A stretch of DNA of 64,000 bases. It comes from Agarivorans sp050870875 (GTDB lineage Bacteria; Pseudomonadota; Gammaproteobacteria; Enterobacterales; Celerinatantimonadaceae). Below are positions 1 to 8,539 of this stretch, piece after piece. The position numbers and the translations under genes are program-made. Position 1 is the first letter of the stretch, and the number at the start of each line of letters is the position of its first letter. Where the stretch lies: positions 2,790,001-2,854,000 of the forward strand of contig NZ_CP194041.2 of the NCBI RefSeq assembly GCF_050870875.2, given 5' to 3'. Below the pieces are notes generated by a model. The model worked only from the letters and a program-made list of their open reading frames with translations, made no database searches and was not told the origin of the DNA.

Positions 1-2002
1 CCGAAAAGCTCACCAATGGCTCTCCTCCAAAACTATCTAAGTCAATAAATACCCGGTTATTTTGCTGAGAACGCAAGCGTTTCAATAAAACTTCAGCCAT
101 CGTCAATTGAACTCCAGACAGCACCACCGCAAATTCATCGCCACCGATACGAAAATAATTATCGGTGATACCATCACAACATTCGCGCAACACCCTAGCC
201 ACCGAGATAATCAGCTGATCGCCTTTTTCATGCCCTTTTTCGTCGTTCATTTTTTTTAAGCCATTCACGTCGATCACAAACAAACCCACCTCGGCATCAA
301 GTTGAGTTTCAAGGGTGAATTGCAATTCATCGAAGGCTTTACGATTGCTAATTCCAGTAAGTGAATCAGTTCGTGCAATCGTATCTAATTCCTCATGTAA
401 ACTGCGATTTTCTAAGAAACTACTTAATTCCGTAATAACCAGTAAGAGTCGGTTATAAACTTGTTCACTTAAGCTCGAGTGATTCACTAATAACCACCCC
501 TCTTTTTTAGAGCCACAGCTAATTGCGAATAAATTCACCCATTGCTGTTCAAACTCGATGACGGTTCGCTCCACATTTGGCTTTAAGGCTTCAGATGCTT
601 GCAGCTTTATATCTTCAAAACTCGCCACAGAAACAGATAAACTATCCGTCACTTGGCTATGTTTACCAGATGCTGGGAGGTGTAGTACTATTTCGATATC
701 AGGAAAGCAAGCAGCTAAGGCCAGCAAAGCATCATGCACAATTTGTTTGTTACCCGAGCTGGCTTCTAAAGACCGACGAAATTGAACCAATTGTTGAAAA
801 AAGAAGTGACTTTGGGCCAAATCTGCCATCGATAACTCTAGGTCACGAGTGCGCTCCTCCACTTTAAATTCTAATTGACTATTTAAAGTTTGGACTTCTT
901 CCAAATAGCCCGCACGAAGTTGGTCAATTCTTGCGAGTTCCTTATTTTTATGATTCACCGTTCTGAGCTGTTCACCAATGGTTCGTTTCATTTCAACCAA
1001 CAGATGTGAGACATCAGCAAACTCCCGAATGCTAAATTTACTACAATTAAACCAATAAGCCTCTTTATCCGTTTCAAAGTCTTTAATAAGCGTGTAAAGC
1101 TGACCGAAAGACTTCGCTACAAAGTGAGCAAACAACACCACAATAACCAAAATAATCGCAATCACAATGGTGCTATTCGCGACCCCAGGAGCTATAAAAT
1201 TTTGTACTCGTGAACTCAAACTTTGTAAACTTTCACCGACCCTAATTTTAAGCCAAACTGCGTTTTGATAACCGCCCCCCGTTAGCACTAAAGCGGCAAC
1301 ATGAAATAACTCGTCCTGTTCAACGGCCACCGAATCATCATCCAAGAGTTCTTGACGGAAGAATATAGCTAAATTTTCATGCGGTTCTAAGCGCTTCTTC
1401 GCTGTTTCGATGAATCGATACATGGGGACTACGGCAATCAAGTAGCCTTTTATGCCTATATTTTTTCCGGTATGAATAGGAATCATATGGACGATGCTAT
1501 GTTGCTTACCGCTACGTTTAACCAAAGCATACTCATCAGCCAAATCCAGCGTCGCCTTCCGTTGACTTGGCTGCTTCTCATGAGCAGGTGGATGAGGCAA
1601 GTAATCGAACAGATTATCAGCAGCGGACAGCGCAAGACCATTACCAGCATAGGAAACAACAATTTGACCGTCATTTTTCACCAAATACAAGGATTCAATC
1701 AAGGGCGCATCAAGCACAAAATGTTCTAAAAATGAACTTAACTCTTTAGCTGGTATGTTGTTATCTAAGCTCTTTAAAATGCGGGGTTGTTCAGACAATA
1801 GCCAAAGCTCATTGGTGAGAATTTGGTGACTATGAGATAATTCTGCAGTAATTTGTTTCAGTGAGGTAGCTAAACGACTATCAACAGATTTATAGGCGAA
1901 GTTGTACATTTGCTGGTAAAGCGTAAATGCCAGCACAGCTACCGGTATGATGGCAACTAAGATGAGTAAAATAAAAGTTATAGACCGAAGTCTTATGGTC
2001 AT
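1..2002 (-). CDS. Membrane-bound sensor diguanylate cyclase (GGDEF), partial at window edge
   Basis: The frame is open from an ATG at 2002 to the left window edge, giving 667 codons; the last part of the GGDEF domain lies outside. The protein would make cyclic di-GMP from two GTP at the inner membrane. A hydrophobic helix lies near residues 7-25, then an extracytoplasmic sensor region of about 240 residues, a second helix near 275-295, a charged coiled-coil stretch and a C-terminal GGDEF domain with an intact GGDEF signature at residues 620-624 (RIGGDEFA). The allosteric RxxD inhibition site, expected five residues before GGDEF, reads GITD and so lacks the arginine. No EAL domain is seen in the visible part. 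The sensor ligand cannot be told. It is a single gene, separated from htpG by about 500 bp. Confidence 0.9.
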   Translation of the reverse strand, partial: MTIRLRSITFILLILVAIIPVAVLAFTLYQQMYNFAYKSVDSRLATSLKQITAELSHSHQILTNELWLLSEQPRILKSLDNNIPAKELSSFLEHFVLDAPLIESLYLVKNDGQIVVSYAGNGLALSAADNLFDYLPHPPAHEKQPSQRKATLDLADEYALVKRSGKQHSIVHMIPIHTGKNIGIKGYLIAVVPMYRFIETAKKRLEPHENLAIFFRQELLDDDSVAVEQDELFHVAALVLTGGGYQNAVWLKIRVGESLQSLSSRVQNFIAPGVANSTIVIAIILVIVVLFAHFVAKSFGQLYTLIKDFETDKEAYWFNCSKFSIREFADVSHLLVEMKRTIGEQLRTVNHKNKELARIDQLRAGYLEEVQTLNSQLEFKVEERTRDLELSMADLAQSHFFFQQLVQFRRSLEASSGNKQIVHDALLALAACFPDIEIVLHLPASGKHSQVTDSLSVSVASFEDIKLQASEALKPNVERTVIEFEQQWVNLFAISCGSKKEGWLLVNHSSLSEQVYNRLLLVITELSSFLENRSLHEELDTIARTDSLTGISNRKAFDELQFTLETQLDAEVGLFVIDVNGLKKMNDEKGHEKGDQLIISVARVLRECCDGITDNYFRIGGDEFAVVLSGVQLTMAEVLLKRLRSQQNNRVFIDLDSFGGEPLVSFS

Positions 2003-2461
2003 TCTTCATGTCCGATTTTACGAGCGTACTGCCGACGAAGCAGGCAACTAATTCAGCACCTAATCCGTCTCAACAAGACAACAACATTTAACAGCTCTAC
2101 AGTATCACTAGATGGTAGCGAAGTGATCCGTATTTTAGTATCTCAATGACTCGCTCTAAAGCAAATGGTCATTCACACTAACAGATTATAATGGGTTACC
2201 GACCATTCCCGATTAACCCTGGTTTGTGTTTCTTGAACACAGATAAATTTTTCACGGTGTGCCATCAACAAAGTTAAATGAATATCAAATACGTTCAAAA
2301 CCATAATCACGATCAATGCTTGGCGACCATTGCATAGACCAGCAAGCCGATTGGCAACCTACAAAGAGAGATGATAACAGGCGATACTCATCCTAGCTCT
2401 TTGTTATTACAGTGAGTGAACTCACTTTGAACAAGCGAATATTTATATGTTCTTAAAGCCT
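2003..2461. other. Intergenic region upstream of the diguanylate cyclase gene
   Basis: About 460 bp without a convincing gene on either strand. It should hold the promoter of the diguanylate cyclase gene that starts at 2002 and reads leftward. I see short inverted repeats, for example TGTGTT/AACACA near 2226-2242, but no RNA gene, repeat family or operator that I can name. Confidence 0.5.
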
Positions 2462-2497
2462 TAAAAACAAAAACGCTCGCCATTTAGCGAGCGTTTT
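2462..2497 (-). terminator. Rho-independent terminator of htpG
   Basis: A 10-bp GC-rich hairpin (AAACGCTCGC/GCGAGCGTTT, 2471-2497) lies 15 bp past the htpG stop. Read on the minus strand it is followed by a T-rich tract. Confidence 0.9.
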
Positions 2498-2511
2498 TAT
2501 CCTGCTATCAA

Positions 2512-4422
2512 CTAGCTCAACAGTTGGTTCACACGTTTAATGAACTCTGATGGATTATCTAAACTGCCACGTTCGGCTAAAGTTGCTTGATCCAACAACA
2601 AGTTCACCCACTCGACAAACTTCTGTTCATCTTGTTCATCGGCAACACGTTTCACTAAGCTGTGCTGAGGGTTTAATTCAAAAATGTATTTTTGCTCGGG
2701 TACATCTTGCCCAACAGCTTGCATCAGTTTTTGCATTTGAGTGCTCATATCGTCGTCGTCAACCACAATACAAGAAGGTGTATCGGTTAAACGGTAAGTC
2801 AAACGAACATCTTTCACCTTGTCGCCAAGGTTTTCTTTCACTCGAGTCACGAAGCTGGCGTATTCAGTCTCATCTTGCTCTTTCTGCTTCTTGGTTTCTT
2901 CATCATCGAGGTCACCAAGATCAAGGTCGCCTTTTGTCACAGAGACCAGCGCTTTACCCTCAGCTTCAGATAAATGACTAATCAACCACTCATCCACACG
3001 ATCATGCATCAATAAGACTTCAATACCTTTACGTTTAAAGATTTCGAGGTGCGGACTATTCGCTGCTGCAGCGTAACTATCGGCAGTGACGTAATAGATC
3101 TTATCTTGCCCTTCCTTCATTCGCTCAATGTATTGAGCAAAGGAAACATCTTGCGTTGCGCTATCAGCGTGGGTAGAAGCAAAGCGTAATAACTTAGCAA
3201 TTTGTTCTTTATTAGCAAAGTCTTCCGCTGGACCTTCTTTCAATACTTGACCAAATTCCGCCCAGAAACTTTGGTATTTCTCGGCATCGTTTTTCGCCAT
3301 ACGCTCAAGCATGGTGAGTACGCGTTTAGTACATGCGCTACGTAAGTTAGCCGTTGTCTTAGTATCCTGAAGAATTTCACGCGAAACGTTCAATGGTAAA
3401 TCGTTAGAATCAAGAACCCCCTTCACAAAGCGCAGGTAACTCGGCATAAATTCATCGGCATCATCCATAATGAAGACCCGTTGAACATATAGTTTCAAAC
3501 CGTGTTGACGCTCGCGATTCCACATATCGAACGGTGCTTTGCTTGGAATATACAGCAAGCTGGTGTAATCCTGCTTTCCTTCAACTTTATTATGAGCCCA
3601 GCTAAGTGGGTCGCTAAAGTCATGAGAGATGTGCTTGTAAAACTCGTTGTACTCTTCTGCTGAAATATCGTTTTTAGAACGGGTCCAAAGTGCAGTTGCT
3701 TTGTTAATTGCTTCCCACACACCAGGAACCGCCGCGATTTTCTCGCCATCAGGTCCATCACTTTCTGGTTGCTCGTCCTTCCACATTTGTACTGGAATAG
3801 AAATATGGTCCGAGTATTTGGTAATAATAGAGCGAACTTTCCAACTATCTAGAAACTCTTGTTCGTCTTCACGTAGATGCAAAATAATGTCGGTACCACG
3901 GTTTTGTTTGGTGATATTAGCAACGGTGTAATCACCTTCTCCGCCGCTTTCCCAGCGCACGCCGCTGTCTATATCAGCACCTGCAGCACGGGTTTCAACG
4001 GTCACTTTATCTGCCACAATGAAAGCAGAATAAAAACCAACACCAAACTGACCAATTAGTTGAGAATCTTTAGCGCTATCGCCACTCAACTGACCGAAGA
4101 ACTCTTTAGTGCCTGATTTAGCAATAGTACCAAGATGTTCTATCACTTCATCTCGAGTCATACCGATACCATTATCTGACAAAGTAATTGTCTTGGCATC
4201 TTGATCAAAGCTAACACGAACGCATAGCTCGCCGTCATTTTCGTAAAGTGCGTTATTTTCTAGTGCTTTGAAGCGCAGTTTATCTGCGGCATCGGCGGCG
4301 TTAGACACTAATTCGCGGAGAAAAATCTCTTTGTTTGAATAGAGGGAGTGGATCATCAATTGAAGTAATTGTTTTACTTCAGTTTGAAAGCCATGAGTTT
4401 CTGCATGTGCTGCATCAGTCAT
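2512..4422 (-). CDS. htpG: Molecular chaperone HtpG (Hsp90 family)
   Basis: A 636-residue cytosolic ATP-dependent chaperone, full length for bacterial Hsp90. The N-terminal GHKL ATPase domain has the expected elements: the helix with ELVSNAADAADKLRF, the DNGIGM nucleotide-binding loop and the GQFGVGFYSAF lid region. The middle domain includes NVSREILQ and the C-terminal dimerisation domain ends near QLLS. The start ATG at 4422 has AAGGAAA about 8 bases upstream. A near-perfect heat-shock sigma-32 promoter lies 47-74 bp upstream and a strong terminator follows the stop, so this is a single-gene heat-shock unit. In Escherichia coli htpG sits after recR near dnaX; here it lies more than 55 kb from dnaX. 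Confidence 0.98.
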   Translation of the reverse strand: MTDAAHAETHGFQTEVKQLLQLMIHSLYSNKEIFLRELVSNAADAADKLRFKALENNALYENDGELCVRVSFDQDAKTITLSDNGIGMTRDEVIEHLGTIAKSGTKEFFGQLSGDSAKDSQLIGQFGVGFYSAFIVADKVTVETRAAGADIDSGVRWESGGEGDYTVANITKQNRGTDIILHLREDEQEFLDSWKVRSIITKYSDHISIPVQMWKDEQPESDGPDGEKIAAVPGVWEAINKATALWTRSKNDISAEEYNEFYKHISHDFSDPLSWAHNKVEGKQDYTSLLYIPSKAPFDMWNRERQHGLKLYVQRVFIMDDADEFMPSYLRFVKGVLDSNDLPLNVSREILQDTKTTANLRSACTKRVLTMLERMAKNDAEKYQSFWAEFGQVLKEGPAEDFANKEQIAKLLRFASTHADSATQDVSFAQYIERMKEGQDKIYYVTADSYAAAANSPHLEIFKRKGIEVLLMHDRVDEWLISHLSEAEGKALVSVTKGDLDLGDLDDEETKKQKEQDETEYASFVTRVKENLGDKVKDVRLTYRLTDTPSCIVVDDDDMSTQMQKLMQAVGQDVPEQKYIFELNPQHSLVKRVADEQDEQKFVEWVNLLLDQATLAERGSLDNPSEFIKRVNQLLS

Positions 4423-4468
4423 CGTTATATTTCCTTGCTTTAAAACATACTACGTCAGTTGATAGACG

Positions 4469-4496
4469 ATATGGGGATGACAAAAATTATTTCAAG
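4469..4496 (-). promoter_or_regulatory. Sigma-32 (heat-shock) promoter of htpG
   Basis: On the minus strand the -35 element CTTGAA (4496-4491) is followed after 14 bp by CCCCATAT (4476-4469). This matches the RpoH consensus CTTGAA-N13/15-CCCCAT-T. It sits 47 bp before the htpG start, which is a known sigma-32 target in other bacteria. Confidence 0.88.
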
Positions 4497-4506
4497 CAAT
4501 CACAGC

Positions 4507-4714
4507 AAAAAAGTCCGAAGCAAACGGTTTATCCCCGCTATTTGATAACGCCAATCACAAAGTAAAGATAAATAAGTGAATTTGTAGCGGCTATACTTCA
4601 ACATCGCATGAAAAAAGTCCGAAGCAAACGGTTTATCCCCGCTATTTGATAACGCCAATCACAAAGTAAAGATAAATAAGTGAATTTGTAGCGGCTATAC
4701 TTCAACATCGCATG
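4507..4714. repeat. Perfect 104-bp tandem duplication
   Basis: The segment 4507-4610 is repeated exactly at 4611-4714 with no mismatch and no spacer; three further bases of a third copy follow. Each unit begins with AAAAAAGTCCG and ends with CATCGCATG, and holds a 6-bp inverted repeat CCGCTA/TAGCGG. It lies just upstream of the htpG sigma-32 promoter and downstream of eutC. Perfect identity suggests a recent duplication or an assembly error. Confidence 0.95.
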
Positions 4715-4729
4715 AAAGAGGCAGAAACA

Positions 4730-4796
4730 CCGCACCGCAGTCACCAACCACTAGGGTGCGGGTTAAACCAGCACAATGAGCGAGCAAAGGTGCTGG
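4730..4796. repeat. Two consecutive 7-bp inverted repeats downstream of eutC
   Basis: CCGCACC (4730-4736) pairs with GGTGCGG (4755-4761), and CCAGCAC (4768-4774) pairs with GTGCTGG (4790-4796). Neither hairpin has a T tract. They lie between the eutC stop and the 104-bp duplication, and could protect the eut mRNA 3' end or be a REP-like element. This reading is inference. Confidence 0.5.
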
Positions 4797-4808
4797 CTAC
4801 AAGTTTTA

Positions 4809-5651
4809 TCAATCAGCTTTTGGTAAGAGAAAGTTTCTACCGACAGTCGCGTGACTCAATTGAGTTTCATCTTTCAGAGCAACCCCAGAGTAACCCCGTT
4901 GATTGGCTTGGCTAATCAAATATTCCAAGCGATGTGAGGCATCTTTGACCGACATCCCTGCATCGCGAATATTCGACAGACAGTTGCGTTTCGATTCTTC
5001 AATGCCACGATAGGCTTGATAGGTGAAATAAATTCCCAAACTGTCTGGAGAACTTAAACCGGGTCGCTCGCCCACCAATATCGCCACCATTTTTGCACCC
5101 AATGACTGAGCAACATCATCACCTACCCCGACTCGCCCCTGCTCAACCAGCGCGATAGGAGCAACAGACAGACCTAAACCGGTAATTTTAGGGAGTAACT
5201 CAGTTAACATCTTCTGAACATTTTCGATAATAGCTTTTGAAGACAAACCCTCCGTAACCACCAATACAATATCGTAGCCATGTTGATGGTCAACTAAGTG
5301 CTGACGTGATGTTTCATCAAGCAAACGACCTAAATCAGGGCGTTGTAAATAACAAGATCGGGAATCTGCTTGCGATTTTAAGTGAAACACACCGAGCTCA
5401 AAGTGCTCAAGTTGATTTGCTAAGGCCCGATAGTCCAAGGGCATTAATACCGCATCGCGTGCGGCAGCATGAGCCAACTGAAACTGCAAATGCGCTTGGG
5501 TTGGCAAACTGGTTCCAGCACGCCCTAGCGCAATCCTTGCATCGGTATAACTTTTCAGCGATTGCCAAGGATTTTGGTTTACTAGCGGATCACCATCCGC
5601 GGTTACCGCATACCCGAGGCCCGCCATCGGCTGCATATTGTGGTCACTCAT
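4809..5651 (-). CDS. eutC: Ethanolamine ammonia-lyase, small subunit
   Basis: 280 residues, the usual size of EutC. With EutB it forms the adenosylcobalamin-dependent lyase that splits ethanolamine into acetaldehyde and ammonia; EutC contributes to cobalamin binding. Recognisable family segments include QPLVN-like N-terminal text, VTEGLSSKAI and the conserved VGERPGLSSPDSLGIYFTY block near residues 190-210, followed by RNCLSNI. The start overlaps the eutB stop by 4 bp (ATGA), a mark of translational coupling. No microcompartment shell genes, eutR or acetaldehyde dehydrogenase occur in the window, so this is the short cytosolic form of the pathway found in many marine and soil bacteria. Confidence 0.97.
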   Translation of the reverse strand: MSDHNMQPMAGLGYAVTADGDPLVNQNPWQSLKSYTDARIALGRAGTSLPTQAHLQFQLAHAAARDAVLMPLDYRALANQLEHFELGVFHLKSQADSRSCYLQRPDLGRLLDETSRQHLVDHQHGYDIVLVVTEGLSSKAIIENVQKMLTELLPKITGLGLSVAPIALVEQGRVGVGDDVAQSLGAKMVAILVGERPGLSSPDSLGIYFTYQAYRGIEESKRNCLSNIRDAGMSVKDASHRLEYLISQANQRGYSGVALKDETQLSHATVGRNFLLPKAD

Positions 5652-7045
5652 GCGCCTAACTCCTTGCTAATTGAGTTAAAAGACTTCGGCAATTGTTGTT
5701 TCACACTCAAGCGCCCATTGCGATCCATAATCCCTTGCTGTTGCAACCACGCTTCAAATTCTGGCGCGGGCTTTTTACCCGAAATCTGCCGAGCAAAAAG
5801 CGCATCATGAAAAGAGGTAGTTTGATAATTCAACATAATATCGTCAGATCCCGGGATCCCCATAATAAAGTTCACTCCGGCACTCACCAACTGTACCAAC
5901 AGCATATCCATATCATCTTGATCGGCATCGGCGTGATTGGTATAACAAATATCACAGCCCATCGGCAAACCCATCAGCTTGCCACAAAAATGGTCTTCTA
6001 AGCCGGCCCGAATAATTTGTTTCCCGTTATAAAGATATTCCGGTCCAATAAAACCAACCACCGTATTCACCAGTAACGGCTGATAACGACGCGCGACGGC
6101 ATAAGCCCTCACCTCACAAGTTTGTTGGTCGACCCCGTGATGACCATTTGAGCTTAATGCACTGCCCTGACCGGTCTCAAAATACATCACATTTTGGCCT
6201 TTCACGCCACGCTTCAACGACAAGGCCGCACTATAGGCTTCATCTAATAAAGCTAAATTAATGCCAAAGCCCTGATTTGCTTGCTCGGTACCCGCTATCG
6301 ATTGAAATACTAAATCAACAGGAGCCCCGCGAGAAATAGCCTCTAAATGCGTGGTTACGTGGGTTAAAACACAACTTTGAGTCGGAATTTGGTAGTGCTC
6401 AATAACATCATCCAACATCTTCATCAGTGTCATCACTGCCTGCAAATTATCAGTTGCAGGGTTAATCCCAATCACCGCATCTCCATTGGCATACAGCAAT
6501 CCATCTAAAATACTGGCCGCGACACCAGCTGGGTCGTCAGTCGGATGATTTGGCTGAAGCCGAGTCGACATTCTGCCTTTAAGCCCTAAAGTATTGCGAA
6601 AAGCGGTCACTACCTCACACTTACTCGCCACTAAGATAAGATCTTGAATGCGCATTAACTTACTCACCGCAGCCAGCATCTCTGGCGTAAAACCGGGAGC
6701 CAGAGCCTGCAGTTCAAGCGATGTGACCGTTTCACTCAATAAATAATTACGGAGATCTCCCACCGTCATATGCGCGATACTGATAAATGCTTGCGCATCA
6801 TGACCATCGATGATTAACCGAGTCACTTCATCTTGCTCGTAGGGGATGAGTGCTTCATTTAAGAAGTGTTTTAGCGGCAGTTCGGCTAAAGCCATCTGCG
6901 CAGCCACCCGCTGCTGGTCGGTAACAGCTGCAAGCCCGGCTAACTGATCACCACTGCGTAATGGCGAAGCTTTTGCCATTAGGTCTTTTAGGTCGGCAAA
7001 GCAAAAGCGCTCTCCACCAGCGTTCATTACAAATTCAGCCATCAT
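5648..7045 (-). CDS. eutB: Ethanolamine ammonia-lyase, large subunit
   Basis: 465 residues, the catalytic subunit of the B12-dependent ethanolamine ammonia-lyase. It forms a TIM barrel that binds substrate and hosts the radical reaction. Family blocks are plain: RLQPNHPTDD, GDAVIGINPATD, FETGQGSALS, NTVVGFIGPEYLYNGKQ and GCDICYTNHADADQ. The AGGA ribosome-binding site lies 3 bases before the first ATG (7045) and 6 bases before the second (7042), so the second may be the real start. The gene overlaps eutC by 4 bp. A terminator-like hairpin lies just upstream, between it and eat. Confidence 0.98.
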   Translation of the reverse strand: MMAEFVMNAGGERFCFADLKDLMAKASPLRSGDQLAGLAAVTDQQRVAAQMALAELPLKHFLNEALIPYEQDEVTRLIIDGHDAQAFISIAHMTVGDLRNYLLSETVTSLELQALAPGFTPEMLAAVSKLMRIQDLILVASKCEVVTAFRNTLGLKGRMSTRLQPNHPTDDPAGVAASILDGLLYANGDAVIGINPATDNLQAVMTLMKMLDDVIEHYQIPTQSCVLTHVTTHLEAISRGAPVDLVFQSIAGTEQANQGFGINLALLDEAYSAALSLKRGVKGQNVMYFETGQGSALSSNGHHGVDQQTCEVRAYAVARRYQPLLVNTVVGFIGPEYLYNGKQIIRAGLEDHFCGKLMGLPMGCDICYTNHADADQDDMDMLLVQLVSAGVNFIMGIPGSDDIMLNYQTTSFHDALFARQISGKKPAPEFEAWLQQQGIMDRNGRLSVKQQLPKSFNSISKELGA

Positions 7046-7052
7046 TTGTCCT

Positions 7053-7080
7053 AAAAAAAACAGCGCCCATCACAGGCGCT
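7053..7080 (-). terminator. Terminator-like hairpin between eat and eutB
   Basis: On the minus strand AGCGCC...GGCGCT is followed by GTTTTTTTT, right before the eutB ribosome-binding site. A second perfect inverted repeat, TTAATCG/CGATTAA at 7093-7117, overlaps the eat stop. The hairpin could lower eutBC relative to eat or be suppressed under inducing conditions. Confidence 0.75.
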
Positions 7081-7113
7081 TGATTAGACATCTTAATCGT
7101 TAAACGGTCGCGA

Positions 7114-8454
7114 TTAAGCGGGGTCTGCGCTCAAAGCGGAAGATTTTCGACCAAAGGCGATAAACAAAGCATATGAACCCAGCATGATAGCAAAGAAAAT
7201 AGCGGCAATGCTTAAGTTATAAACAGTCATAGCTATTAACGCTACCACCGCGATGACTAAGGCAATATAGGCTGGCACGACCCCACCTTTCACCCGATAA
7301 GGGCGTTCCAATTCTGGCTCTTGCTTACGCAGTTGAATAAACGACACCATCGACAAGGCATACAGCACAATTGCGCCAAAACAAGCCATGGTAATAATTT
7401 CGCCAGTTTTACCCGTGAGCAGCGCTAAAATCCCGACCAAGCTATTCGCAACGAGCGCGACTACCGGCGTTTTCAGTTTTGGATGAATATATTTAAAGGC
7501 TTTTGGAAAATAACCCACTCGACCAAATTCAAAAGTAGCCCGTCCACCAGCTAATAAAATGCCGTGGAACGAAGCCACTAGACCAAAAATACCGATGCCA
7601 ACTAACAGATGAACAAAAGGAGAACCGTCACCCAATACCGACGACAATACCAATACTAGCGGTGTATCTTGAGCCTCAGTGCTTCCAGCTGAATAAACCG
7701 CGGTTTCCCAACCACTCACCCCAACTGAAGAGATAAAAACTAACAAACATAGTGCAACTAAAGTGGCAAGCGCGGCACCAAAACCGATGGCAATGTTACG
7801 CTGTGGATTTACCGTTTCTTCGGCGACATTCGCAACACCTTCAATGGCTAAAAAGAACCAAATTGCAAAGGGTATCGCAGCCAATATGCCCGAAGCGCCA
7901 TTAGGTAACGCATTCAAGCTCAAATTAGATAACTCTACATGAGGTAATGTTAAACCGCAGAATAATAGGAGTTCGCCAACCGCAATCACGGTAATCACCA
8001 ATTCAAAGGTTGCCGCAAACCGCACCCCAATAATATTCACGAGGGTAAATATCATATAAGTAATGATTGCAATGGTGAGGGTATGATCGCCGGGAATAAA
8101 GTGATTAAGATAGGCGGCAATCGCAAAAGCAATCGCTGGTGGTGCAAATACAAACTCAATATTTTGCGCCATACCTGCTAAAAATCCCCAACGTTTGCCT
8201 AAGGCGCGATCAGCGTAATCAAATGCGCCACCCGCCTTGGGAATGGCACAAGCCATTTCGGTATAACAAAAAGTAAAACACACATACATGGTAATAATAA
8301 ACAAGGTGGCAATGCCAAGGCCCAGAGTACCGCCTTCGGCGAGACCTAAATTCCACCCAAAATACATACCGGAGATAACATATCCGACGCCCAAACCCCA
8401 AAGCATGATTGGCCCCAAAGTTTTTTTCAACTGATGCTGACTCATAAAATCCAT
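7114..8454 (-). CDS. eat: Ethanolamine permease, APC superfamily
   Basis: About 446 residues with some twelve hydrophobic segments, an amino acid/polyamine/organocation-type transporter. The N-terminal block LGPIMLWGLGVGYVISGMYF is typical of the Eat ethanolamine permease family, and the position directly upstream of eutBC fits uptake of ethanolamine at the inner membrane. The start is unsure: the ATG at 8454 has no good ribosome-binding site, whereas the ATG at 8445 (MSQHQLKK) has GGATGGA about 7 bases upstream. A sigma-54-like promoter candidate lies about 30 bp before the start. Confidence 0.93.
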   Translation of the reverse strand: MDFMSQHQLKKTLGPIMLWGLGVGYVISGMYFGWNLGLAEGGTLGLGIATLFIITMYVCFTFCYTEMACAIPKAGGAFDYADRALGKRWGFLAGMAQNIEFVFAPPAIAFAIAAYLNHFIPGDHTLTIAIITYMIFTLVNIIGVRFAATFELVITVIAVGELLLFCGLTLPHVELSNLSLNALPNGASGILAAIPFAIWFFLAIEGVANVAEETVNPQRNIAIGFGAALATLVALCLLVFISSVGVSGWETAVYSAGSTEAQDTPLVLVLSSVLGDGSPFVHLLVGIGIFGLVASFHGILLAGGRATFEFGRVGYFPKAFKYIHPKLKTPVVALVANSLVGILALLTGKTGEIITMACFGAIVLYALSMVSFIQLRKQEPELERPYRVKGGVVPAYIALVIAVVALIAMTVYNLSIAAIFFAIMLGSYALFIAFGRKSSALSADPA

Positions 8455-8483
8455 CCACTAATTTATAATCCTAATAAGCCAAC

Positions 8484-8499
8484 AGCATAAGCTATGCCA
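8484..8499 (-). promoter_or_regulatory. Candidate sigma-54 promoter of eat-eutBC
   Basis: On the minus strand TGGCAT-AGCTT-ATGCT matches the -24/-12 consensus TGGCAC-N5-TTGCW at all but two positions, with the invariant GG and GC correctly spaced. It would start transcription about 20 bases before the eat ATG. Nitrogen-source genes are often RpoN-dependent. No enhancer-binding protein gene is seen nearby. Confidence 0.4.
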
Positions 8500-8519
8500 T
8501 TGTAATAAAATCCACTCAA

Positions 8520-8539
8520 CAGGCCTACTGAAAGGCCTG
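8520..8539. promoter_or_regulatory. Inverted repeat upstream of eat, possible operator
   Basis: CAGGCCT (8520-8526) and AGGCCTG (8533-8539) form a perfect 7-bp inverted repeat about 25 bp upstream of the putative sigma-54 promoter. It may bind a regulator of ethanolamine use; which one is unknown. Confidence 0.35.

Noticed and set aside
2550..4059. Several open frames on the plus strand opposite htpG
   Set aside because: They are antisense to a full-length, well-conserved htpG and have no ribosome-binding sites or domains.
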